DNA of 64,000 nt from positions 1 through 64,000 of the forward strand of contig MU271156.1 of NCBI GenBank assembly GCA_021432605.1. Direction: 5' to 3'. Every line of letters starts with the position of its first letter. The first letter of the stretch is position 1. Below the pieces are notes generated by a model. The model was not told the DNA's origin, ran no database searches, and saw nothing but the letters and a program-made list of their open reading frames with translations. The DNA comes from Coniochaeta sp. PMI_546 (Eukaryota > Ascomycota > Sordariomycetes > Coniochaetales > Coniochaetaceae). This document shows positions 33,279-44,839 of this stretch, in pieces. The position numbers were made by a program, and so were the translations under genes.

Positions 33279-35146
33279 ATGTCTCGTCCAATTATGGGAG
33301 GGATTTCTGGCGACACCTTCACTGGAGCGCTCGCCTGTGTATAAGGGGAGGGGGGTTACGAAGGGGCGTCACAGCTTGTGTGCCCGTCTCCGTCTCGTAA
33401 TTCCGAGTCGGAGAAGCGGGAGGTTGTGCATCGGATAGATGGAACGGGTTATAGAATCGCAGCATTGAAAACGGAGCATTAGAGACCATAGACCTTTCTA
33501 GAGAGGGGATATGGGGGTTCCAAATCGGCGTCGGGACTACCGACTGTGTACAAAATAGCGACTGGCGGTTCTTTGCCCATCTCGTCTCATCAAAACGAAG
33601 ACCATCCAAAGCATTTTTCTTTCTTCATACTGGTTCCCACACCGAAATGCAAATCAGAAGCAATGAATCCACATCGTGATGAATAGGCGACACGCTAGAA
33701 AAACCAAAATGGAGCCCCAGAGTCTGGGGTTTCCCGTGTTCCAGCAACTACTTCCCCGGATCTCGAGCAAGCGCGCAAAAGAATCAAATCCAGGAAGCAA
33801 AACGACAAGCCAATGAGCAGCATCACCAGCTTGGGACCACTGGGCACCCAATCTCGCGAGTTAGACTGGTACAGGCATGGAACACCGGATGGAGGGCCGT
33901 GGACGTGCGTCTGTCCACTGCTATGTTTGTGGGTATCCCGGTATCTTTGCAGCCATCTCGATGATATCGACCCACTGCTCAAAGATAAAAAAAAAAGTGG
34001 TGACATTTGTGTGCTCCACCGCACCATAATAGCTCGCGCGGGTTGCCTCGTCGACGATGTTGACGTTAATACTGCGAAGAAAACGGAGAGAGAGCAGCGA
34101 TTGATGTGAAAAGATGAAGGGAGGAGAAGAGATGAGGTTGAATTTAGCTCAGGCGCAATGAGTTGCATGGAAGGCAAAGCCGCATTACCGCTCTTGACAT
34201 TACATACTACCCCAACTGCTTCTTTTCCCCTCACGACGGCAACCCGGGACGTCAGGTGACTTCCTCCTTCTTCTGCTGCCCAAACATACAACTGGGCTGT
34301 CGACCTGTTCTCAGTTTGTTTCTGCTTTGGCTTCGATAGTGCTTTACGAAATCCACAGAGCCATCTCCCTTGTGACATTGATAGATTAGAAAGAGACGTG
34401 AGAAGAGGAGGGGATGGATACCGGCCATGTCTTCTTCTAGCCTTCGCAACCCACAGACATCGAAATGCAGCCCCGTTGCAGCTAGAGTTCTTGGGAGAGG
34501 TATCACAAGACCCCTTTATGATTAGCTTCGAGGACTGTGGACGGTGTCAGAGGCAGATGAGACCAAGACGAGTACAGAACGACATCGATAAGTTCAGTCT
34601 GCCGCTAGGGTAGGTGTCGGCAGATAAACTAGAGGTAAGGCACACTGATATGCTGTGCGGCCGGAAGACTATCTAGGTATACATTGTGGTGTAGAGCATG
34701 AGAACTTCTAGTAGGACTCTCATAAGGCCATCAATGTCAGGGCAGATTTGTAGAAGGATAAGTGAGATCGCGTCGTTCTGGAACCATTGTACTGTACATC
34801 TCGGATAGTAATCAAGGACGAAACTATGTCAAATCTCCGTCTAATGTCATTTCGAGATGCAAGCTCTCCTTGACTACAGGTACTAACGTAACCTCTACCT
34901 TCTTGTGATGTTTGCTTTCAGCCTACATACAAAGCAGTAGAATCCGGGGAAGAGCACATGTGGGGTAAAGGCCGGGGTAAGACTGATTTGCCGATGACGG
35001 AGCATCGTGCCTCGTATTGAGTCGAGCTGTATTTGTAAGTCAATAAGCTGCAAGTAAACAACCCAGCCATATCAAGTTGTCGCAGCCTTCCCCTTTCTCC
35101 AACCAACCCTTCGCAGGCGGGCACGGGCGGCGTGCCAATCTCCGTC
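33279..35146. other. Intergenic region between atp9 and the amidohydrolase
   Basis: No gene is clearly supported. On the minus strand, 33,921-34,071 reads open for 50 codons with good codon use after a possible acceptor (TTCTTCGCAG), but it contains a 10-T run that may itself be an intron tract. I could not find matching upstream exons or a family. The rest appears to be untranslated and promoter sequence. Confidence 0.45.
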
Positions 35147-36472
35147 ATGGATCTGAACAGCATAGACATCCCCGCCTACGAGGCACTCTACAAGCATCTC
35201 CATGCCCACCCGGAGCTCTCCAACCTCGAGGCGCAGACAGCCGCAACGATGGCATCGCATCTATCCAACCTCGGCTCCTTCAAAATCACCACCGGCATAG
35301 GCGGCCACGGCCTCGTGGGCGTCCTCCAAAACGGCCCAGGCAAGACCATCCTCCTCAGAGCAGACATGGACGCCCTGCCCATCAAGGAAGCCACCGGCCT
35401 CCCCTACGCCAGCACCGTGACGATGCCGGACGTCAACGGCGTGGTGCAGCCCGTGATGCACGCCTGCGGGCACGACATGCACATGACCTGTCTCCTCGCC
35501 GCGGCCGAGACCCTGCTCAGGAAGAGGGATGCCTGGAGCGGGACGTTGGTCGTGCTATTCCAGCCCGCCGAGGAGAGGGGGACGGGCGCCAGGGCAATGG
35601 TCGACGATGGGCTCTACACCAGGCACAAGATCCCCGTGCCGGATTTTGTGTTGGGACAGCACGTCATGGCCATGCGTGCCGGCAGTGTGGGATCCAAGAG
35701 GGGGACTATCATGGCCGGGGCGGATAGTCTGCGGATTACCATGTTTGGGGTTGGGGGCCACGGAAGTCAGGTAAGGGGCGCTTATCGCGAGACGAGAATT
35801 TTGGCACAAGACGGCTGACAGATGTAGCCTCATCGGACGATTGATCCAGCTGTCATGGCTGCTCACGTAGTCGTTCGTCTGCAGAGCATCACGAGTAGAG
35901 AGATCAATCCCGCCGATATTTCGGTGCTGACGGTTGGGAGCCTGCAAGCCGGCCAGACGGAGAACATCATCGCCGACAGTGCGGAGATCGGCGTCGATAT
36001 TCGCAGCGTGAGACCGGAGACGAGAGAAAAGCTACTCGCGTCCATTCGGCGGGTGGTGAAGGCCGAATGCGAGGCCAGCGGCTCGACTATCGCGCCTGTC
36101 TTCAAGATGACGAGACACCTGCCCAACACGGTCAACGACGAGAGCATGATGAAGACGCTAGAGTCGAGCTTCGAGAGGCATTTTGGCGAGCGGTATGACA
36201 GGGATATACCAACTACGACTATTTCAGAGGATTTCTCCGTTCTCGGAACGAGTGTGGGGAGACCGTGTGCGTTCTGGCATTGGGGAGGCATCGAGCAAGG
36301 ACTGTGGGATCAGAAGGTTAGGGAAGGTAGGGTTATTGAAGATGTCCCGGCGAATCATACGGCGAGGTTTGCGCCGGCGATACAGCCTACTCTACGGACG
36401 GGGATCGAAGCTCTGTGTGTGGCTGCTCTGGCATTCTTTCAGGGCGATGAGAAGGTGCAGAGTAGGATATGA
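35147..36472 (+). CDS. M20-family amidohydrolase / metallopeptidase
   Basis: This is a zinc- or manganese-dependent hydrolase that cleaves N-acyl or peptide amide bonds. Exons are 35147-35770 and 35828-36472 with a 57-base intron (GTAAGG, branch GGCTGAC, acceptor TGTAG), giving 422 residues, the normal length for M20D enzymes. Metal-site and catalytic signatures are present: HACGHDMH, the PAEE motif, HVMAMRAG, the GGHGSQ motif at the dimerisation domain boundary, and a C-terminal HTARFAP ligand region. The family includes aminoacylase/hippurate hydrolase and IAA-amino-acid hydrolases; the substrate is not evident. I see no signal peptide, so it is probably cytosolic. The open frame extends five codons upstream of the ATG but starts with GTG, so 35147 is the likely start. 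It is convergent with GPI1, 271 bases apart. Confidence 0.92.
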
Positions 36473-36743
36473 ACGTCTCTCTATTGCCAGTTATGACCAG
36501 GCATCCTCAAGGTGGCATATACCTCCAACGCACCTGTGCGCATCTGATAACCTTCAACAGAGCATGCACCAGTATCTTCTACTTCTGAGCACATTTGTCT
36601 CATCCAGCAAGTATCTTCACACGGAAAGCAGACCGGAGTAATGTGGAGGCAGCAAGATAAATGAGCAACCATCACACATTTTAGCAACATTAGGATTCTT
36701 CAGATTTTTTTGGAAACCATCGCAAACTATCCAGACCCCTATA

Positions 36744-39110
36744 TCACCCATAGCCCCTCCGCCCATAACCTCCATACCTCCTGCCATTTCCGTTCATGTT
36801 TATCCCGCCTCCATTCGCCAACGCAGGGATCATCACTGGCGGCACTCTCTTCTTTGGCGGTGGCAGGCTGTTAACCGCCTCCCACATCTCCATGATTCCC
36901 GCCCGCCGGGCCGGTAGCATGCTGTACTGCAAAGAGTAGAGGTTCTTCCTGTTGATCGGCGGAACAAACTTGCCGGTGAGCAGGCAGAGAAGCACCCGCG
37001 GAGAGAGGTAGTGCTTGCGGATGCGTGAGGCCATCTGGAAGTACTGGTGGAACATTGCCCGGAAGGATAAGGGTATCGGCTGGCGGAAGATATTAGTATC
37101 CGTTCGCAAGTGGTCTGGGAAAGAGAATGCTCACCTTGAGGTATATTACAGAGGTGTTAGGTTGGTGGTGGGAAGAAGCAATCGCTAGTCTAGTATCCGG
37201 GGTATCTCGAAGTTCAAAACGAATGCCCCCTTATGCCATTAGTATAAATATCACATAGCAAAAGTGGCAGAAAGACATACCAGGCAACCTCCTAGGGTCT
37301 TTGACCCTCAGCATAAGTGCAAACAACGGGAAGTGATTCAAGCACGAAAGCAGCGTGTCAAAAACAGCCTTGATCGATATGATAATCATGCGCGCAAACG
37401 CGAAATTGAGATAAAACACCACCACCGTTGGGAGCAGGAAAAACAGTAGAGTGAACAGGATGGTGCCCACGAGAAGCTGGTCGAGATCGTAGTCGCACGA
37501 GTCGATACGGTTGCGGAGCACGTTGTGCTTTTTACCGCGGAAGAGGTGGAAGAGCGAAATCAGGATGTTGAGCTGCCAGTGGTAGATGCGCGCCGAGGCG
37601 AGGTAGAAGGAGTAGATGTGCACCGTCAGGATGGAGAGGAGGTCGGACAACAGAGCGATCGGCATACTGGCGCCCGCGAAACTGGAGAAGCCGAGGAAGA
37701 GGATGATTTGGGGGAGGGCTGGGCGGAGAGTCGCAATGCAACCTGTTCATAGTTAGCCACGTAACGGTAAGAAGTCTTGAAAGCAGACATACTCGACCAG
37801 TAATCAATGACCCAGAGAAACAGGTCACCAAGAAACACAGCAAGCTCCTTGTTGAGCTTAAGACCGGCTGGCCAACCCATAAGCCACGAAATGCTTCTCT
37901 GCAGCGCCTCGACCGTGAACTTGGTCAGAATCAAACTGATCTGGTCAGCAACCCAGCCCGCGTTGTCAATGATGTACGATCCGAGAGCCATGCCGATAAT
38001 CACGTCATTGGCCACAAGCCACAGGCTGTTGTAGAACCGTATGTAGTCCGGATGGCTCGTCGTCACACTCTCCCAGTCGTTCTTCCGCTGCCGCAGCGTG
38101 ACATACTGCATCGGCCAGTAGCAGAACTGTTGGAGCCGTATCTCAACCTGCTGAGCGGTAGCCGAGATGTCCTTGAGTGCCGCATGGCGAGGTGTCGGCC
38201 GCCATTCCAGGACCGTAAGGAACATTTCGGCCACTATTCGGTGCGACATGAGTGCAATCACAAACCCTCTTGTGATGATAGGGAAGATATAGAGTGTGAT
38301 CATCTCCCAAATCCAGAAGAGCGCAATGTCCCTCATAGTCGTGGCCGATTCCACCACTCGCTCAGACACACTCAGGCTTCGTTTTGGCCGTGTCCCAATC
38401 CTGGACACATTCTTTTGAAGGAGCTGTTCCAGTTCCCAAGCCCAGTTGATCTGGTTGACGATCTTGGCCAAAGCCTTCTCCTTGGCAGACGGCACACGTT
38501 TGATAATGGAGTGCAACTTTATCTTTTCAACGAGTTTCTGCTGCTTCTCCTTCTTCAACCGCTCTTGCTTCTCTTCCTCCTCCTCCAGACCGTCCTGCGG
38601 CTCCAGCCTCGAATCGCCATGTTTGTCGTCGAGGGCCAAGGCAATCGGGTTCAGAGAGATGTACTGCATCCTTTCAGGATGCGGTCTTTCGAAAAGAACG
38701 ACCTGGATATTAGAGGCTCGAGCGCAGGTAACGACCGGCGTCTTGTTACTGGGACCCGTGGTCACGCGCACCCACGAGGAGTCAACTTCGACTGAGTCAG
38801 GGACATTGGCCACCCCCAAGATATGCATAGACGACTGCCCGCATAGCTCGTAGATCCTATTGACTGGATGGGGCGCATTCCGGAAGAGTGTGCCGATTTT
38901 CAGCGCAGTATCAACATTGCGCGGCTGCTACCATGTTAGTCGCCCGTCGCTGTAACGGTCATAGGAGGATCCTACCTCAACTTCTTCCAGTATAGCCACA
39001 ACAAAGACATCCGAGGCAGAATTCCTCCAGCCTACTACGACGCCCCGGAGGTCTGATCTTGGCAGGTCCGTCGGCCAGAATATACGCATCAGCCCATCAT
39101 GCTCGGGCAT
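36744..39110 (-). CDS. gpi1: GPI1 / PIG-Q, subunit of the GPI-GlcNAc transferase
   Basis: This is an ER membrane subunit of the complex that adds GlcNAc to phosphatidylinositol, the first step of GPI anchor synthesis. Five exons, 39110-38976, 38927-37793, 37742-37281, 37229-37135 and 37079-36744, give about 720 residues. Introns are 48, 50, 51, 55 bases, all GT-AG with CTAAC/CTAAT branches. Exon 2's start could be three bases later (alternative AG). Family landmarks are MRIFWPTDLP at the N-terminus, the long helical region with several transmembrane spans (LFWIWEMITLYIFPIITRGF, IYHWQLNILISLFHLFRGKK), RLPGGIRFEL and KPIPLSFRAMFHQYF. The last 25 residues are Gly/Asn/Arg-rich (GRRYGGYGRRGYG), unusual for a membrane protein. 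The start may be the ATG at 39110 or the in-frame ATG at 39089, which overlaps the stop of the gene before it. Confidence 0.93.
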
Positions 39111-39550
39111 GACAGACAGTGGAAGTTCGTAATAGCTCTCAGAACGACCCTCTCCGCCTCAACTGCTCCCTGGCCGATATGCCGAAGCCGGGCGATCGGG
39201 GGTGCTGCACGCGTGTAGCTTATTAGTGCGGATTCGAGGTGTTTGAACGGGTATGGTCGTACCAGCTTTGCTTCCCTCGTCGCGAGACGTTCGACAGGTA
39301 TGGCGATGAAGAGAAACGCCAATGTGAGGGCGCCAAATCCCTTAGCGGCTCGTGTCTGTAGCAGGTAAGATTAGGGTGGGATGGTCAAGACGGCGTGGTC
39401 CGTACGCCGAGACAAGCAGGGCAAACTTACAACGACCCCGTGGTCCCAGGCAAAGATGGCAAGCTCGTAGAGGCGTGTGACCAGATCCCATCGGGCGGTG
39501 ATGTAGCCAGCTACGAAGATACCGAGGGTGAGGACGGAGAAAGGGTGCAT
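39089..39550 (-). CDS. Small two-helix membrane protein, tightly linked to GPI1
   Basis: I do not recognise the family. Exon 1 is 39550-39431 and exon 2 begins at 39355, after a 75-base intron (GTAAGT, CCCTAAT branch, CTACAG). Read straight through, it stops at 39089 and gives 128 residues. A second plausible 58-base intron (39262-39205: GTACGA, CACTAATA, GTGCAG) would give a stop at 39139 and about 93 residues. The N-terminus starts MHPFSVLTLGIFVAGYITARW, one hydrophobic segment; a second is GFGALTLAFLFIAIPVERL. Between them is an amphipathic stretch. Both segments and the codon use look like a real protein. In the first model the frame overlaps GPI1 by 22 bases; in the second it ends 28 bases before it. 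A shared transcript, or a fused gene, seems likely. Confidence 0.65.
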
Positions 39551-40406
39551 AGAATCAGGCTTGGGCTATGACATGAGCATTCCGGAGAAGATGTAGCTTG
39601 ACTTGAAATTGCCTTGGCGGGCGGTTGACCTGGCGGCGAGGGTTGGATGGAGGGGATTGAAGCTCGGTTGGCAGAGAATGACGAGAATATCGTGGTAAAA
39701 GGCACAGTTCAGCAAGTCGCCGACATGCAGGAAAGAATGAAGCTAATGTCGTCGCTGTCAGAGATGTGATTGGTGCGCAAGGGCCGTAGCGGTCGAAATG
39801 ATAGCATGTAATCTGGGATACATCAGAGACAAGGTCGATCAACGGGACCCCCTGCTTGCAAATGCCGTGGGCAAAAAGTCTCGGCCAGCCGATTGGCGCT
39901 AAAGAGAGGTAAACACGCTTGGCCTTTCTGGTGTTTGTGGAGGGTCGCACCTTCCCGCGCAGGTGCTACATAGTACACAGCGGTAGTCACGTGGCATGAG
40001 CCGAAGTTCAGTTTGATCAGTCAGTAAAGATACAGATTAGACCCTGGAAGCAGACGATGGAGACCTTTGGACGTGATGCAAGGCTTCCATCGGAGGGGAG
40101 ATCACAACAGTTCGAGATACTATTGACATCATGTGCAGTAATTCCTGAATAGATCCATGTCCGCAGTTGTGTAGCAGGCCAACTGGACTTGAGAAGGCAA
40201 AATGTCAACGTCGCCAACACCGATAATGCGAGTAGAGAGAACCAACGCCAGACCACCCAAACCGATCATGTTAAATAATAAAAAGACATGAGTACTGTGG
40301 TATGCATCAGGACAGGGTGGTTCAAGATCGTGACATCATGGGTCCATGAGTCAAAATAGTCTGATATTGCAACTCTGTTCGCCGGTTAGCTTGGGCGACC
40401 AGACAC
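39551..40406. other. Intergenic region between the small membrane gene and MDM35
   Basis: No gene is supported. A minus-strand frame near 40,017-40,256 begins with a hydrophobic stretch but has no ATG in that frame and no recognisable family. This region should hold the promoter that serves the small membrane gene and probably GPI1. Confidence 0.5.
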
Positions 40407-40863
40407 TCAGGATCCAAACCACGAGTCCAGAAGCGACCTACATTTGCGCCCCAAGTACACAGCATCATTTTCCTTGTTGTCTTCTCGGGCTTCATCTAAC
40501 AGCTTGTCGATGCCTCGCTGCTTGAGTGCCACCTATGCCAGTCGCAGTGAGTTCGTGCAGTGCGGACACCGGCGTTATGATCGAGGGAAGTACATACACC
40601 CAAGCATTTTTGATAGTCTTTGAACAGAGTAGCACACTCGTTATTTTCACTGGAAGCTGCACCTCGTAGGTATTCTGCATCATCATGAGCAGTTGTTTCA
40701 ACGCGCGAGCTACCCTAGGTAACCTACTTTCACTGTACCATTTCAGGAAACAGGTGTCATATTTTCTGCACAAATATCAGTTTCTTCCAATTTGCAATGC
40801 TAAAGGATAAGATGGCACGCACTCCTTGACTTCGTTGCACTCAGGCGCAAGAGATGCAGACAT
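40407..40863 (-). CDS. mdm35: Mdm35, twin CX9C protein of the mitochondrial intermembrane space
   Basis: Mdm35 (TRIAP1 in animals) binds Ups1/PRELI-type lipid transfer proteins in the intermembrane space and is needed for phosphatidic acid transport. Four small exons, 40863-40823, 40765-40728, 40674-40598 and 40532-40407, give 93 residues. Introns are 57, 53 and 65 bases, all GT-AG. The protein begins MSASLAPECNEVKEKYDTCF and continues LKWYSEKYLRG, then CATLFKDYQKCLG and ALKQRGIDKLLDEAREDNKE. Both CX9C pairs are present (C9 with C19, and CATLFKDYQKC), which form the two disulphides of the helical hairpin. The exact family match across all junctions supports this model strongly. The last ten residues after the NKEND segment are less conserved, and another intron there is possible. 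Confidence 0.92.
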
Positions 40864-42128
40864 TTTGGGTGCTCTTCCAGCTTCGTGGTTAAGCTTGCGG
40901 ACCGGTTGCCACTTGATAATGGTTGTCCACTGCACTGATGGATGGAGGACGCCCGAGTAGACTTCCCAATCAGGCTAGCTCCTCCAATATGGCCGGGGTA
41001 GAAACATTAACTGTAAGTGGGTCTCGTGCCTGTAAAACACTACACTAAGGTAGCTTACCTGGAACAATGAGGAAGTGCAAGTAAACCGTGAGCTCTCTGG
41101 AAACATGGTTCCTTTCAGGCACCTACCTACATTGGCTCTAACCACGTCCATCGGATTTCAAGGGCATCCGAATGGAATATCCGGACTTACATGAGGTGGC
41201 TATCATTCACCTGTCAGTTCACCCAGGTATCAATCTGCCTGCCATCTCGGCGCACAGTGCAACTGCTAGTGCAGATTGCCGGTATATCCATCACCCTGTT
41301 CAGTGCCCGAGTGTGGGAGCGTGCTACTGGAAATGGGGGTAGGGTTGAAGATCGATATACCGATGAACGCTGAGCAAATACTTGACCAGATTCCAGCCTC
41401 GACAAGCGATGCCAACAAGTTGATCCAGGTGACAAAATGCTTCAGATAGACGCAGGGCATCGAGAAGTGGGAAGAGCTCCGTATGACTGTATGGGACATG
41501 GGAACACGGCGGGCTTATTTATTTCACGTTATTACTTTCTCATATATCCAGGAGCGCGACTGGTCACAGACCGTCATCTACATGTATACGGCTCCGAGCT
41601 CGGCATTGTCGATCTTCCAGGAACACTACCGTGATTCTATACTAGTATTCGTCTTTTTGGAACACTTGATATTGCTTTCAACGATATTGTAGAACTCTCT
41701 ACGTCAAGGGCCAGGAGATCCGTGGTGAGACGACCGACCATATTGCAGGCTCGCCTAGAACAATGTGGTTTGTGCCATAAGACGAGACATGTGAGACTTA
41801 AGTATCTATCTACCTTAAGGGACGGGAGGTATACACGTGTAGATGAGGTTAGGTACCTTATCTTCAGTACAGGGAGCTCAGAGACCGCGGCGCCAGTTTT
41901 TATCTTATAATCTTAATTTCGACGAACCTCGTAAGTACCTCTACATAAAATAGCTTGAGATTCCGGCCTAGTGAGGCGGAATGAAGTACAGATACTACTG
42001 CCTTCAGAGCACCCCACATCGCGAACCGGAATCTGGGCTTATCGGATATTTTTTCTAACCCGTCAACTTCATATTTCGCAGCGGCGCTGCAACACTCCAC
42101 ATCACCGCAAGCACAGCACCTATTCACA
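40864..42128. other. Divergent intergenic region, MDM35 and RRP6
   Basis: Short opposite-strand frames at 41,266-41,499 (-) and 41,483-41,692 (+) encode hydrophobic peptides I cannot place; they may be relics. TAGGTACCTTA near 41,850 is another copy of the recurring palindrome. The last 150 bases are the RRP6 leader. Confidence 0.45.
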
Positions 42129-44839
42129 ATGGATGCCTCGCAGGACTTCAAGTCCTTGCAGGACAAGATCCAAGGTGCTCTAGTAGCCACAACCAGATCC
42201 GCCAACGGACTCGCAAGTGAGGATCTCTCGTTCCTGCGCACTGTCGACCCTTCCGTCGCTTCCAAGCTCGATGACAACACCGCGCGCCTCATACGGCTCT
42301 CAGAGGAGCTTCTCAAGTCGGCCGGGAAGTTTGTCGGCCAGCAAGCCCCCTCAATCGAAGATGCGGACGACATAGACATCAGTTGGCGCGGTGTTGTAGA
42401 TGTCATCGACACCCTCCTGGAGAAAGCAGATACATGTCTCGACGAGTACACGGGTCTGATCAAGAGGAAGGATGCGCCAACACCAGAGGCAGTAAGTCTG
42501 CTGTTGGACCTCTAGGTTGCGCAGTGCGCACAAGACTAATGCCTTCCAGGGCCGAGCGACCAAGAAACCGAAGCCGACAAGCCAGTTAGACTGGTCAATG
42601 AAGCGAGCGAACATCATCAAGCCCCAGAATGCGTTCGAGCGCAAAGTCGACAACTTCGATACCGGTCCGTGGAAGCCACTGCTAACCACAAAACCACATG
42701 CGACTCTGCCGCTCGACAAGAGCCTTACCACATTTGTTGATGGCGAGGGCACAACACAGTATGATCACCTCATTTTCTTGCCCCTCAGTGTATACAGTTC
42801 AATGTACATGCGCCAATGTGGCGAAGCAGGCGTACGCATGAGAGAGAAGAGCAAGAAGCGCAAAGTTACGACAAAGTCAGGCAAATACCGGATTGCTAAC
42901 AGCAAATCAAGATACAAGCACCCGTACGAAACCGAGATCCTGAACCTGTCGTATCCGAAGCGTATCTACGAGAAGAAGGACCCGATCCCGTACCTCCCCT
43001 TCGAATCGACGACCGCGACTTGGGTCGATACCTACGTAGGCGTCCTCGAGATGCTCGAGGAGTTGAAGAAAGCGAAGGAGATCGCCGTGGATCTGGAACA
43101 TCATGACTTCAGGACTTACCCAGGCCTCACATCCCTCATGCAGATCAGCACGCGAGAGAAAGACTGGGTGGTAGATACCTTGGGACCGTGGCGGCACAAG
43201 CTTGAAGTCCTCAACGAGGTTTTTGCCGACCCGGATATCATTAAGGTCCATATATATCTTGTCACAGCACTGGTCGTTTACTAACATGCATAGGTCTTCC
43301 ACGGTGCGTACATGGACATCATCTGGCTGCAAAGGGACCTAGGCTTGTACATTGTCGGCCTCTTCGACACCCACTACGCATGCGACGCGCTCGATTATCC
43401 TGGGAAAGGTCTCGCCTTCTTGCTGAAAAAGTTCTGTGACTTCGACGCCGACAAGAAGTACCAAATGGCCGACTGGCGGCTACGGTTAGTAGTATCAGCA
43501 TCCCTACCATCTGCTTCTCTGACAATGTGATTGTAGCCCCCTCCCAGACGAGATGTTCTACTACGCCCGCTCCGACACGCACTACCTCCTCTACATCTAC
43601 GACATGGTCCGCAATGAACTGGTGGAGAAATCCGACCCCTCAGTTCCAGAGAAGAATTGGATGGAATGGGTCCTCCAAAAGTCCAAGGAAATATCTCTCC
43701 AACGCTACGAGACGCCCCTCTGCGACGCGGAGACGGGCAAGGGCTCGCGGGGGTGGTTCAACGTCCTCGTCAAGTCGCCGTCGGGCTTCAACAGCGAGCA
43801 ATTCGCGGTCTACAAGGCCGTCTTCAAGTGGCGGGACGACCTGGCGCGGCAAGAAGACGAGAGTCCGCATTTCATCATGGGTCAGCATGCTGTTGCTGAT
43901 ATTGCTAGAGTCCTGCCGGCGGACCCGAAAGCGCTCTGGAGCCTGCTGCCTCACGCGTCTCAGATTGTCAAGGCAAGGATGGACGAGCTGTTCAACCTGG
44001 TTCAGGAGGCGAGGGAGAAGGGCAGAGGTGGGCCGAGCATGATGGACTTTTATAGAGGGACGAATTCCGTGGCTGCGGTTGCTAGGAAGGTGTTTGGAGA
44101 CAAGGAGAAGGGCCAGAGCAAGTTTGACGAAGCAGCTCTGCCGGGGATCGAGGAGTTGAAGGCTGAGAGGAGCCAGCTCTGGGGGGATATGCCGATCAGT
44201 TCAATTTGGGAGGGGCAGAGGAGACGGAAAGAGGAGGGACAGATTGCGTTGCCGTGGACGACGTATGTCCAGGGTACGGTTGGCGAGGCGATGGATGTCG
44301 AGGAGCCGCAGAGCAACGAGGTGGATATGATTCCGCTCCAGGAGCCGGAGCCCGAGGTCGTGCCTGACGAGGATTTTACGCTCAAGCAGGGGAAGAAGAG
44401 GGGCAAGAAGAGGAAGACGGAGGAGCTAGAGGATGAGGACACAGAGCAGCCTGCGTCTGAGTCGAAGCCGACGTCGGATGGCGAAGGCGAGACACCTGCT
44501 ACGACGGAGGATGAAGAGAAGAAGGCCAGGAAAGCAGAACGCAAAGCGAAGCGCAAAGCGAGGAAGGCGGCAGAGAAACTTGCAAAGAGTCAAGGGAACG
44601 GCGCTGCTTCCACCGAAGGCGAGGGCGCAGAAGACGAAGAGGAACCTTTCGACTACAGCAAGGCCGCAACGGTGCTACACGCGCAGGGAGAGGCCAATGG
44701 TGACGGGGGCAGGCAGCGCAGGGGTAAGAAGCAGAAGGTGTTTGATCCCTATGCTGCGAAGACGCAGGATAACTCGCTCAAAGGTGCGAGGCAGATGATT
44801 TACGAGAAGGCGGGGAGGACGGCTACTTTTAAGAAGTGA
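42129..44839 (+). CDS. rrp6: Rrp6, 3'-5' exoribonuclease of the nuclear exosome
   Basis: This is the nuclear exosome-associated exonuclease (EXOSC10) that trims rRNA and snoRNA and degrades aberrant transcripts. Exons are 42129-42491, 42550-43245, 43294-43484 and 43537-44839, giving 850 residues. Introns are 58, 48 and 52 bases; the second has an atypical donor GTCCAT but a perfect TTACTAAC branch. The N-terminus matches the PMC2NT region that binds Rrp47. The DEDD-Y catalytic residues are visible: Asp302 and Glu304 in AVDLEHHD, Asp361 in FHGAYMD, and Tyr426 with Asp430 in [11 protein letters not shown]. An HRDC domain follows, including [19 protein letters not shown]. The C-terminal 250 residues are Lys/Glu-rich with nuclear-localisation-like clusters and a basic end. 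Confidence 0.97.

Noticed and set aside
33695-34378. 227-codon open frame on the minus strand
   Set aside because: Starts and runs through sequence with a 10-T run and no domain; another frame in the same place looks slightly more coding. Neither could be completed into a gene.
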